This document shows, in pieces, positions 21,113-30,990 of a DNA stretch of 64,000 bases. Below the pieces are notes generated by a model. It was not told the DNA's origin. It ran no database searches and was given only the letters and a program-made list of their open reading frames with translations. Position numbers and translations under genes: made by a program. This DNA comes from Rhynchosporium graminicola (Eukaryota > Ascomycota > Leotiomycetes > Helotiales > Ploettnerulaceae). Location: assembly GCA_900074885.1 (NCBI GenBank), contig FJUW01000015.1:601906-665905 (forward strand), read 5' to 3'. Numbering within the stretch: the stretch's first letter is position 1; each line of letters begins with the position of its first letter.

Positions 21113-23052
21113 ATGGCAACTGAGGAAGATCTCATCGATTACTCCGACGAGGAGCTCGGAACCAACGACGCGGCACCTGCAGTTGGCGCAAATGGAGGTG
21201 CAAAGAAAGGAGAGCTGACTGTCACGGGCGGCACTGCCGACAAGAAAGGCAGTTATGTCGGTATCCATTCGACTGGTTTCCGCGATTTCCTATTGAAGCC
21301 GGAGCTTCTGAGAGCCATTACGGATTGCGGTTTCGAACATCCTTCGGAGGGTCAGTCATAAATTTCATCCCCAAGCTCCATCGTTGTCGTTACACCGCGC
21401 GTCCGTCCATCTCGCAAACAAAATAAAACTCTCGGGCCATCCTGTATCAAATCACAATCGATCCTGGAATGTCTCTATCGGCTGGGTATAGATCTATGAA
21501 AAACGGCGTGGGAGGAGATAACCGTGTAAGCGGGTATCTCGAGATGGTGACGAGGTTTCGGCCGAGGTTCAGAAGTTGTTGGCAAGGCCAAGAGACATCC
21601 AGGATCGACTCGATTTCGAACTGCATATATTACCTACCCATCCCGAGCGAAGATTTGCACCTTTAAAGGCAATCTTGCACTGCTGCGTTGATTGTTTCCA
21701 ACGATCTTGGACCTGTTCTGCGGACTCTGTAAAGCAGGTGGACGGACGTTGCGATCTTTTGCATCTACCACACTCACATACACTTGGAGAACATTTTATC
21801 TAACATCGGCTCGGTTTACTCTACAGTTCAGCAAGTTTGTATCCCTCAAGCAATTCTTGGTACCGATGTTCTCTGTCAAGCCAAGTCAGGTCTTGGTAAG
21901 ACCGCCATCTTCGTCCTCACCAGTCTTCAACAAATCGAGCCAGTCAATGGCGAAACCTCCGTCCTCATCATGTGCCACACTCGCGAGCTCGCATACCAGA
22001 TCAAGAATGAGTACGCTAGATTCAGCAAGTATATGCCAGATGTGAAAACCTCAGTGTTCTACGGAGGAACTCCCATCCAGAAGGACGCCGAGATTCTCAA
22101 GAACAAGGACACACACCCACATATCATTGTTGCCACACCCGGTCGTTTGAACGCTCTCGTCCGTGACAAGTTCCTCCGACTTGGTAGCTGCAAGATCTTC
22201 GTCCTTGATGAGTGTGACAAGATGTTGGATCAGATTGGTATGCCGAACTTCCACATACTGTTCATGTTTGCTGATTTGTCTAGATATGCGTCGTGATGTC
22301 CAAGAGATCTTCCGCGCCACCCCTACGCAGAAGCAAGTCATGATGTTTAGCGCTACCCTCTCACAGGAAGTCCGCCCCATCTGCAAGAAATTCATGCAGA
22401 ATCCTCTCGAAATCTACGTTGATGACGAGAAGACTCTTACCCTTCACGGTCTCAACCAGTTCTTCATTAAGCTTGACGAGAAAGAGAAAAACAGGAAGCT
22501 TAATGAGCTGCTTGATGACCTGCAATTTAATCAAGCTATCATCTTCGTTAAGTCCACCGTTAGAGCTACGGAGCTGGACAAGCTTTTGAAAGAGTGCAAC
22601 TTCCCATCTGTTGCTGTCCACTCAGGTGTCAGCCAAGAGGAGAGGTATGTGTCTTGTGCTCGTCCTGCAAACTTACTTGCTAACAGCCAACTAGAATCAA
22701 GCGCTACAAAGCGTTCAAGGACTTCCAAGAGCGTATTTGTGTTGCTACCGATGTTTTCGGACGTGGTATCGATATCGAGCGTATCAACTTGGCTATTAAC
22801 TACGATCTTCCCGCTGATGCTGATTCATACCTTCATCGTGTCGGTCGTGCCGGTCGTTTTGGTACTAAGGGTCTTTCAATCTCATTCGTTAGTAGCGAGG
22901 CCGACGAGGAGGTTTTGAAGTCAGTCGAGAAGCGCTTTGAGGCAGACATTCCGTAAGTTCACATTGTCTTTGCCCAGACTGTTCACGACTAACGACTTTA
23001 CAGAGCATTCCCAGACACCGGAATCGACTCCAGCATCTACATGGCCAATTAG
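21113..23052 (+). CDS. SUB2: ATP-dependent RNA helicase SUB2 (UAP56, DEAD-box)
   Basis: Spliceosome assembly and TREX mRNA-export helicase in the nucleus. Exons 21113-21350, 21827-22237, 22284-22644, 22695-22952, 23004-23052 sum to 438 residues, matching the usual 435-445. Start [16 protein letters not shown] is the typical Sub2 N-terminus. Motifs: [15 protein letters not shown] with the Q-motif region [15 protein letters not shown], Walker [10 protein letters not shown], motif Ia [13 protein letters not shown], the DECD box in [13 protein letters not shown] in [11 protein letters not shown], then the second RecA domain with [26 protein letters not shown] and [13 protein letters not shown]. 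The DECD variant is diagnostic of this subfamily. The C-terminus ends SSIYMAN, where SSTYMAN is usual. Intron 1 is 476 nt, far longer than other introns here. All splice junctions keep frame. Confidence 0.97.
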
Positions 23053-23429
23053 ATAGATGGATGAGGTCAGATTTCACGGTCATCTTATTTCAGATTATGC
23101 TTTGGGCACGGATGCCAAAAAAAATTGTACTTTTTCCATCTTCAACTCTTTCGATTTCTTTGCCCATATGGTTGGGTTGCGTTCTCTAGCCTGACAGGAG
23201 CTTTTGGTCTTTAGTCTTCCGCACTGACTGGAGAGTGGAGGATGGCGGTCGAGATCTGAAGCACGTAAACTTTGCTTCTTTTTCATGTCCACGGTCAGGC
23301 TATCAAGGCCAAGGGGCATTGCTGTGCTGCAACGTGGCCTTAAGCACTACAAGCAATCAATGAATTGAAAAGTTTCCGAGATATCTTCTTCTTCATCTTA
23401 CTTGCTCTTTGTGATTTGTCGAATCATTA
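23053..23429. other. 3' region of SUB2
   Basis: Noncoding as far as I can see. The minus-strand frame at 23095-23319 has no motif. Confidence 0.4.
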
Positions 23430-23860
23430 TGTGTGTTTCTTTCTTGGTACGCCCATGAGTACTTACAAGACTTGAGAAGACGAGTCGTGGGATGAGAGGT
23501 GGATGCAGAGCAGGGCAGATAATGTCCTCTGGCAGCTGCAAGTCCATAAACACCTGAAGGAGTCGGTTCTTTTCTCCAGACTTGGCGGTAGGTGGAAGTA
23601 TACCCTTCGTCACAGATGACAGGGCTCTAATGCATATAGCGAGGAGGGAGACGGGGCGATAGTTGAATATCATCTCTGCGTTGCAATCCAAGAGGAGACA
23701 CCTGACGAAGTTTTTAAATAGCAGATGGTCGAAGGTCGACGCTACAAAAGGAAAGCCCGGAGCCAAAGGAGGCTCGGGTGTTGAAGAAGAGGCAATTCGC
23801 ACATTCTTTCTCGCAGCCGTCTCCTTCTCTTGGTATACCGTCTACCTCCTACTCAAATCC
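23430..23860 (-). other. Exon-like unassigned frame with a consensus splice donor
   Basis: On the minus strand a frame of about 120 codons reads smoothly (SSSTPEPPLAPGFPFVASTF, FVRCLLLDCNAEMIFNYRPV, DLQLPEDIICPALHPP) and ends with SSL just before a perfect donor GTAAGT at about 23467. It has no ATG of its own, so if real it is an internal exon; a possible first exon starting MAHSTSTFQTLDSDL lies near 23910. The opposite strand carries a competing frame (23663-23992). I recognise no family and cannot close a full gene model. Confidence 0.3.
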
Positions 23861-25135
23861 GAATCCAAGGTTTGGAACGTGGATGTCGAATGTGCCATAC
23901 TTGCAAGCTGGGCGAAGCAGAAGCGCTCTGTGCTTATGTATGATGGTACCCGTGTCTTGAATCAATGGATAAATAGACTGCTAGGCAAATAAGAGGGCAA
24001 AGGCATATCTCTGAATCGTCTACGTCCTGTGGAAATTCGATGTTGGGGTAGCTGCTGCACATGTCCTTCTTCAATTTACGATCATTCCAGCATTCCCAGT
24101 TCTAGTCAGCAGCCAACAGCATCATCGGGTAAAAGGATCTGAGGGTAGTACGACCGCCTTGAAGATTTGGTAGTCGCGGAATTCTTGAAACGAGATAACA
24201 TTGCTAATCACGCGGCTGTCGGTCTCATGGACCTGTAGAGTCATGGGCGGTTGCATAGTACGTGGGTCCCTGTGTTTGGAGAGTTTTCTCACCTGGTGGT
24301 GAAGTGACGCGGCTGTGGCGATTTCATGTGTGGGAAACACTGGCATTGTGTGGAGGAATCATCCCCTGGCATAGTCAAGTCGTTGCTTGCTTAGCTGCAG
24401 CTTAACAAGACTGTTACTGGTATTGCTTCTTGATTCGGTGGATACGGAGAGATACGAGGAGATCAATTAGGGGGTTTTGAACAATGAATGATGTTCACAA
24501 GTAAATGTTGGTAGAACTGGGATCCAGATACAACAAGATCATTTGATGTTTTGCTCATGCTCTTGACGGCTTGCTAGCGAGCTTGCGATTGGCGGATACA
24601 AGGGATTGGATGGTTGAGGAGTAGGATTATACAGAAGTGATACTGGGAATTTGTGGCGGCTACAAGTCTAGTAGACATATAATTACAGAAGAAGTATGCA
24701 TGCGAAAGGAGAACCGGAAGACGCAAGTAACGCAACTTGCTCTAACCAGTGACCGCTTAGCCACAGATCATATCAAGAACAGTACTATATCTTGCGAGCA
24801 AGGATCTCACAGAGGTAGGAACCAAACAATGAACAAGAATCACATAACCAAAATCATCCTTGGGTAACGGATGTTTCTTTCCCCTCGAATCCTTATTCTC
24901 CGGCTCCTCGTGGCATCGGCGGTACATTATTGCTAGGGTACAAGTCTGGTAACGAACGAATGGAATGGTAAGAGACCAGAAGGAAACAGAACGAGATGAA
25001 CTGGTCTCACCTTACCAAGCCTCAACGCTTCCTCAACCAAAAGTAAAATGGCCCCAGATTGATTGCGGGTTTGCAACTCCATAACTGTGTGAGCATGCTA
25101 CAGTAAGCCGTGATGAGGTGTCAACCTGTGAAGAC

Positions 25136-25276
25136 GCCGAAAGGTATGCTTAATTTGAGCCAGGTTGTTGTCTGGTAAAGAAGTTCTGAAAGTAGGTTGT
25201 CAAGACGCGGGAGGGTACTCTTGCTTTGAACTAGGTTGTTAGGTTAGTAAATAAGTTCTGAAAGTAGACGTCAAAA
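25136..25276. repeat. Imperfect tandem direct repeat, about 70 bp, two copies
   Basis: Two adjacent units share the order TTGAgcCAGGTTGTT / TTGAacTAGGTTGTT followed by GTAAA(g/t)AAGTTCTGAAAGTAG and GTCAA. The best-matched block is AAGTTCTGAAAGTAG, present in both at about 25179 and 25252. Degenerate elsewhere. Confidence 0.7.
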
Positions 25277-26054
25277 ACAAGGTTTTGACACTTGACAACC
25301 TCGCTCGCTTCTGGAAAAGTGCTGTGATGTGATTGATGTGGGATTTAGCCCCGCGAGATTTGATGAGGCGGCGCTTGACAACTACGATAGCGTAGCAGAG
25401 ATAACTCCATGTCTTCGAGGCCCAGAGAGGTGAAAGGGAGGCAGAAGTGTGGTGATGTCGCTGGTACAGTATTGGAGAGATAAGGATAGGGTGGCGAGGG
25501 TGCAGTTACAGTTACAGTTGCTTCTCTTGATCATGCTTGAGCTTCGAGCTTCCGACTGGCTCGAAGCCTATTCTGTCGGAAATTATCTGTCGATCGTTGT
25601 TGATCTTCCTTTCCCCTATTCTGCACATACTCTGTACATGGAGATTTGGGGATGCGGTTGCGGTTGTGCTTCCCTGGAAGTTTGGAGCCTCGGATTCGAG
25701 GAAGACGGAGGAGTCGGACGACATTGGTCGCTCGTGCAAGCTTCAACCTGGCGGGTATTGCCGACATGATGCTACTCTACTGTGCTCTCCTTGTTGAAAC
25801 CAATCAGGACCGATAGAAAAGCATGGCGTTTTTCGTTCCCCCTTTGACACGCATGGCATTTCGCTAGAAGGGCAATCCCCGCAACCATCAACCAACCTCG
25901 TTTTGAGATGTTCTGCTAACTGTATTCGGGAGTAAATGATGGGACGGGAGTGATATGACATTGCGGTTAACTAGCTAGAGCTAGCTAATCTTATATTCGA
26001 ATCTCTAATAGGCGGAACCTTGCCTACTATGCATCTGAAACAAGCATTGAGAGC

Positions 26055-26087
26055 AGAGAGAGAGAGAGAGAGTGTGTGTGTGTGTGT
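26055..26087. repeat. Compound (AG)n(TG)n microsatellite
   Basis: About nine AG units run straight into about eight TG units. Confidence 0.95.
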
Positions 26088-28465
26088 CTGTCAGATTTCG
26101 CATAAGCAGAACTTGGAAAGACAGGTACCGTTTCCTTGGCGTCAGCTACAGAGTACTTCGTAGATATGTTCTTGCTCCGTACAGTACTCCGAGTTTGCCG
26201 GCTTTTCGGTGATTGGGATGGCGGGGCTTGCGCGCGGCTTCTGAAGGGTATCAGAGATTCCCATGTGTCATTGAAGATTAGATGCGACTACCAGGAAAAT
26301 TCCCCACTCGGAAGTGAGAATTGAGAGCTTTACCAATGAATGAATGAGGCTTAGCTATACAAGAGAACTCTCGCACCTTTCTCTTCAGGCACTTCATATA
26401 GAGCCAGTCGTATTCGCTTACATATTTGATTCCCAAGGTATCTTGTCACAATAACAAATGACGCCATCAACGCAAGGCAGACCAAGTTTTGTGTTCTTAT
26501 CGTTCCAATCGCGATCAAGACCTTAATTTTTCAATTTACTGTACGGAGGCCACGATCGAAATAAGTCCTCAGCCAGTCCGAGCTTCACTTCCTCGAATCT
26601 CCCCACTTTTTCACCTTTTGCCAGCTATTGATTGGCCAGAGCACACGTGATGGCTGAGGACTTGACTTAGTATTATCGTGGCCTTCGTACACCTCGACAA
26701 ACATCTCCTTCATACCACGTTCTTGTTTTCGACATCTCAACAGTAACAACAGGAAGAAACGCGATAAGGTCGCAGCAACATAATCGCGCTCCACTGGCAA
26801 TTGCAGCTGTAATATCAAAGTGTTGGAAGACAGTTCGCGGTATATGTTTCTGCCTATGTTTATTGCCATGCCAGTAATTATGATAGTATGCCATGTTGAG
26901 GTGCCAGATATCTCATGAGCCCGTAGGTAGTGCCAAAATTGACGGATCTCCCGTGACGAGTTCCCAAGCTGCACACCCTCGAATAACATGCAAAATACAA
27001 TTCATTACCTCTGGATTCAAACACCCCTTCGACTTTTAGATCGCTTCTCACATTCTGCCCGAAGTTGGAATCAAAAATTTCATAACGCATCAAGCGCGTC
27101 TCCAGTCAGCGGCTGGTTCGATACTTCAGCCTCATTCCAGCCATCGCTTGAGGATCCTCTTTCAGGAAAAAGGCTTCCCACGGTCCACGGCTACTCCTCG
27201 TCACTTCTCACTCGATGACCAAAGGGACATCGGGTTGCGATGAACTCTGTGAGACCGCGCCCGCGGCTCATACTCATATTCAGCAGCAGCGGCAGCGCGA
27301 CTTTTCGTGATGTCCGGAATGATGTTTCGCGTTTCTGGTAAGGCGCATATGCCAAGCCAACGTCATACAAATAAGGACCATGCCTTCTCGTGAAATTTTC
27401 GTCTTTCAACCACACGGCATGAACTCACCGGAAACACTTATCCTACTCGGCTTGCTGGAAAAGGATACCGGTAGTGGCAAAGTATCTAGCAAGGCAAGGG
27501 GAGAGGAGGCGAGCTGAAGCTTCATTTTGAGACTTCAATGCTTTCCGGCCATGCCGTCGCTTAACCTTCGGGAGCGAAAAGTAGAAATAGCAATAAGAAT
27601 AGGGGGCTCTCGGGGTTATATATGCGTATGAGACAGTTCTCGTTATCTGGAGAAATACCGGTTTTAATTTGCATGGCAATGATGGCAGTCCAGACCTTTG
27701 ACGTGCTGGGAATTCGAGTTTTAGCTTTCCTGATCTTCATAGGACTTGGGATGACAAAGGGAACAGTTCGGGTCTGTGCCTTCATGGCACGGCCGCCGCC
27801 GCAGCCAGGCATGGCCTGTTATGCAACACCCTGGTGCCCTGTCATCACTCACTCAGAACTAAGAGTATTCGAGTACGAGTAAGTCACGCAAGAAGAGAAT
27901 TCGAGAATTCAGAGCCTGGCCATGGCCGTCTGAAATCTAAGACAAACGCTGTCATTGATAGGAACCCCGGTTACTCGTTCGTCAGCACACGGTTGCGCCG
28001 CGAGTAGAGGTTTGAAGGGTCTGGAACTCCCAAATGAAAGGATTGAGATATTATGGAATGAAACTCGGAATGGTCTAACTCAGAAGCCGCTCGGTATGTC
28101 AATAAGACATGACAAGATCTGAAGAAACTTCTTCGTGTAACGGCTTTTGCCTGTGGCACCACACCGTCGACCGCACGGTTCCTTGGTTGCTAGCTTGCGG
28201 GAACGGCTATGGAGCTTGAGGAAAAGGATCAAGCTTCTTGGTGGAGCTTGAGAGCGGAAGAGGACGAAATCCGCGTGATATGCCCCGAGTTTTGGTTGTT
28301 GGTTTGTAAGGTCGTAAGGTATAATTGCCGGCCGATAGTAGAGGCAGGCAAAGATAGATTGAGAGGTGCAGACCAATCAGTTCTCTGCTCCTTGCGGAAC
28401 GTATGTATGTACCCGGAATTCGAGCAAGTTGACGTCGAGGCTATTAGGTTCGTGAAAGCGCGATG

Positions 28466-28492
28466 CGGAGCACGGAGCACGGAGCACGGAGC
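28466..28492. repeat. Short tandem repeat, unit CGGAGCA
   Basis: Three full 7-bp copies plus a partial one, in an otherwise unremarkable stretch. Confidence 0.85.
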
Positions 28493-29706
28493 TGCGGCTG
28501 AGCAGGATTTCGACATTTGGATGTCTACATAGTACAAGTAGACGGTCGGTGATGTTGATGTGTCGAGCTCTTGGAAGCGGGTTTGTTCTCCTTGTGCCAA
28601 GGCCCGTCCCCTGTATTCGCAATCTTGCAAATCTGCACAGCCTGTTGTTCATCCCTGCCGTAAGCATCAAGGGGGGCCACCTCAAAACCCAAAATATAAA
28701 AATATCGGTCAGGAGAGAATAAGTGGACCAAGATGTGAGGGTACTTCAGAGCAGTGAAGATTGTGCTCATCTACCCCAACTGTGCAATTGACCCAACATA
28801 CCCAGTTTCGACATCAACATGACAAAAATACAGATCCAAGAGAAAACACTTCAAGAACCTGTCGAGTGCAGAGGGCTCATATTAGCATTGAAATTGTCTA
28901 TCTGAGGAGACTACTACTCAAGCGGTTGGTGCTCGCGGTCCCAGATAGAGATCGTTATGCGTTGTTCTTGGGGTTGTGTTTGAAGTGTCAGATGCAGGCC
29001 GTAATGCTATTTTCCCTATCGAATTGAAGTCAGATCTACCGGCAAGGATAACAGAGGTGGCCCAAGTACTCTCGGGTTTTCCATAGATGAGATTGTAGGT
29101 AGTTTGTCTACAACATACGAAAGAAGTGAACTTGGATAGAATCTCTACATGTCTTGAGCTCAGATTTTATTTATTTGACTACTTCCCTCTGGAAGGCACG
29201 TACTTGCTGGTGGCTCTGTACTGCAATATATTCTATATGGTGCTTACCTTGGCCCGAGAATGTAATCGTCCCCCACCTATCTATCCATATCTAGGGCCTA
29301 TGATAATTCACTCGTGGGTTTCGTTGAATGAGGCGACTTGGCGTGTATTTGTAACATACCCCACGTGGGAAGATAGATGACCGGTAAGATAGAGCTGAGT
29401 TGATGCACCGCGCAGGGAGATGGTATCTGGAATCTTTGTTCCTCAGATGAGAGTCTTGAACGTGTTTGCTGATGCTGATGGTTCGGGCTTAGGTCTGCCT
29501 CGTTACTCTCAACAATGCATGGGAGGCGGAACCTGAAATAGAGATAGACCGTATGGTAGTTTGATGGCGAACATGCGTTTCTCGAGACACAGAATCCTAA
29601 TCCCCATATTTTGTAGGCAGTTTGTAGATAAGGCTTAAACAGATCGAGGAAGGCGCGAACCTCTTCAGCTCTGTTGGGATGAACATTTGGACTTTTCAAT
29701 TACATG

Positions 29707-29769
29707 ACGGGGCAGGGCTGGGAAGGTAGGGCAGGGAAGGCAGGGAAGGCAGGGCAGGGAAGGCAGGCT
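29707..29769. repeat. GGCAGGGAA-type minisatellite
   Basis: A G-rich run of imperfect 4-9 bp units (GGCAGG, GGGAAGGCA) over about 60 bp. Purine-rich on the plus strand. Confidence 0.85.
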
Positions 29770-29876
29770 AGACCAGGTTAGAAGACAATGGGAGGGCAGC
29801 CGAGGGCAGAGAAGGAGGGCATACTAAGCTACAATCTACAACTGGAATCTTAAATACCTACCTCCAGAGTCAGAAC

Positions 29877-29904
29877 AGTCAGTCAGTCAGTCAGTCAGTC
29901 AGTT
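29877..29904. repeat. (GTCA)n microsatellite
   Basis: Six to seven GTCA units, ending in GTTAG. Confidence 0.9.
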
Positions 29905-30990
29905 AGTACCTGCCCTGCCCTGCACGTCTGCACCAGGCATCGAGCATTCAAGGCACAGCAGACCAGCACCCTCAGCACCAGCACCAGCACCAGCACTACC
30001 TCACTTCGTTACTGTATTACAGAATCTAGCTGGCTAGCTAGCTACCTGCTGAGTACTCACTCAGATCAGATCAGAGACTGCAACAGCCAGCCAGCCAGCC
30101 AATCCATCCATCTCGCTCCGTTCTCGACCTCTCTTACAATACGGTACTTCCACTGCTTACTGTACGACACAGGATTGTTGTGTCGTGCCCTTTTTTGTCT
30201 TTGGTCTGCTGTACTCTCCGAACTCTACTCTTCCCTGCTGCCATCAACACCATCTCGCCTGGATCACCTCACCTTCCCTCACCTCCTTCGAACGTACATC
30301 TCCGTACGCAATTGATCGGTCTTTCCAGTACTGCGCGGATCTTCAATCAATACAATACCTTGGATACTTCAGGACCCCTTTCCTCGAGCTCTCTTCGTGG
30401 CCCAGCCCACAGCCCCCAAAGCTCGAGCCACCGGACAATATTTCTTCAGGGATCCTGAGCTCAATGGCCCTGTCGTTGCAGCAGATGCTAAAGTAATCTT
30501 TCTGTCGGCCAATCCAGCACGTCGACGCCCCATTTTGGTCGTCCTACGCGAAACTGCTTCTTCTTCCTCTGACCGCAGACGACGTCCCATCTTCATCTCG
30601 CACGCAGGCCATCCATTCCTCAGCCAGAACTTCTCCCGACACACGTTCTTTACCTGCCAACCCGCGTTCCAGTTTCCAATTGACAGCTCGAGAAGACCGG
30701 CACATTCTCTCGCGGCGTTACGCTCGTTATAACACGAATTTTACTTCTGCCACTTCTTCCCCTGCCGGGATCTCCGCCCATTGCACCTAGCCTTCGTTTG
30801 GTGCCGAGACAGGAGGTGCAACTTGCAGCAAAAAGCAGCATCCATTCACGACACACGAAGACGATCATCGAAGACGACAATCGAAGGTGACTCGGCCTGC
30901 TGGACCTCAACCTGGAGCCACATCAGACACACACATAAACCCAGCCACCCACAGACAGTGCCGTAACGAGGCAGTCCCAATCTGGTCAAG
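29905..30990 (+). promoter_or_regulatory. Long repeat-rich promoter / 5' leader of the ketopantoate-reductase-like gene
   Basis: About 1.1 kb directly upstream of the 30991 ATG is full of short repeats: CAGCACC triplets near 29958-29997, TAGC units near 30033, CAGC units near 30080, and pyrimidine-rich DNA from 30170 to 30900. Plus-strand frames here (30180-30496, 30397-30732) are low-complexity; the longer starts at GTG. Long pyrimidine-rich leaders are common for regulated fungal genes. Assignment is by position and composition. Confidence 0.4.

Larger units (their letters stand above)
24000..29700. other. Gene-poor 5.7-kb stretch
   Basis: Both strands contain many frames of 60-135 codons, none with a recognised motif; many start at GTG or TTG or overlap rivals on the other strand. 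The most ORF-like are minus 26585-26989 (ATG, 134 codons) and plus 27622-27882 (ATG, 86 codons, hydrophobic first half). The stretch also carries an imperfect direct repeat and microsatellites, listed separately, and CACGTG motifs near 26643 and 29363. It could hold noncoding transcripts, a heavily decayed element or a large promoter; I see no transposase, reverse transcriptase, terminal repeat or tRNA. Confidence 0.45.

Noticed and set aside
23663..23992. 109-codon plus-strand frame near 23.8 kb
   Set aside because: No motif, non-ATG start context unclear, and it overlaps an equally good minus-strand frame with a perfect donor.
24000..29700. Transposon or retroelement in the gene desert
   Set aside because: No long terminal or inverted repeats, no reverse transcriptase, integrase or transposase motifs in any frame.
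30180..30732. Overlapping plus-strand frames of 92-111 codons upstream of the reductase-like gene
   Set aside because: Low-complexity Ser/Pro/Arg sequence, the longest starts at GTG, and all frames are open at once because the region is pyrimidine-rich. Better read as leader DNA.
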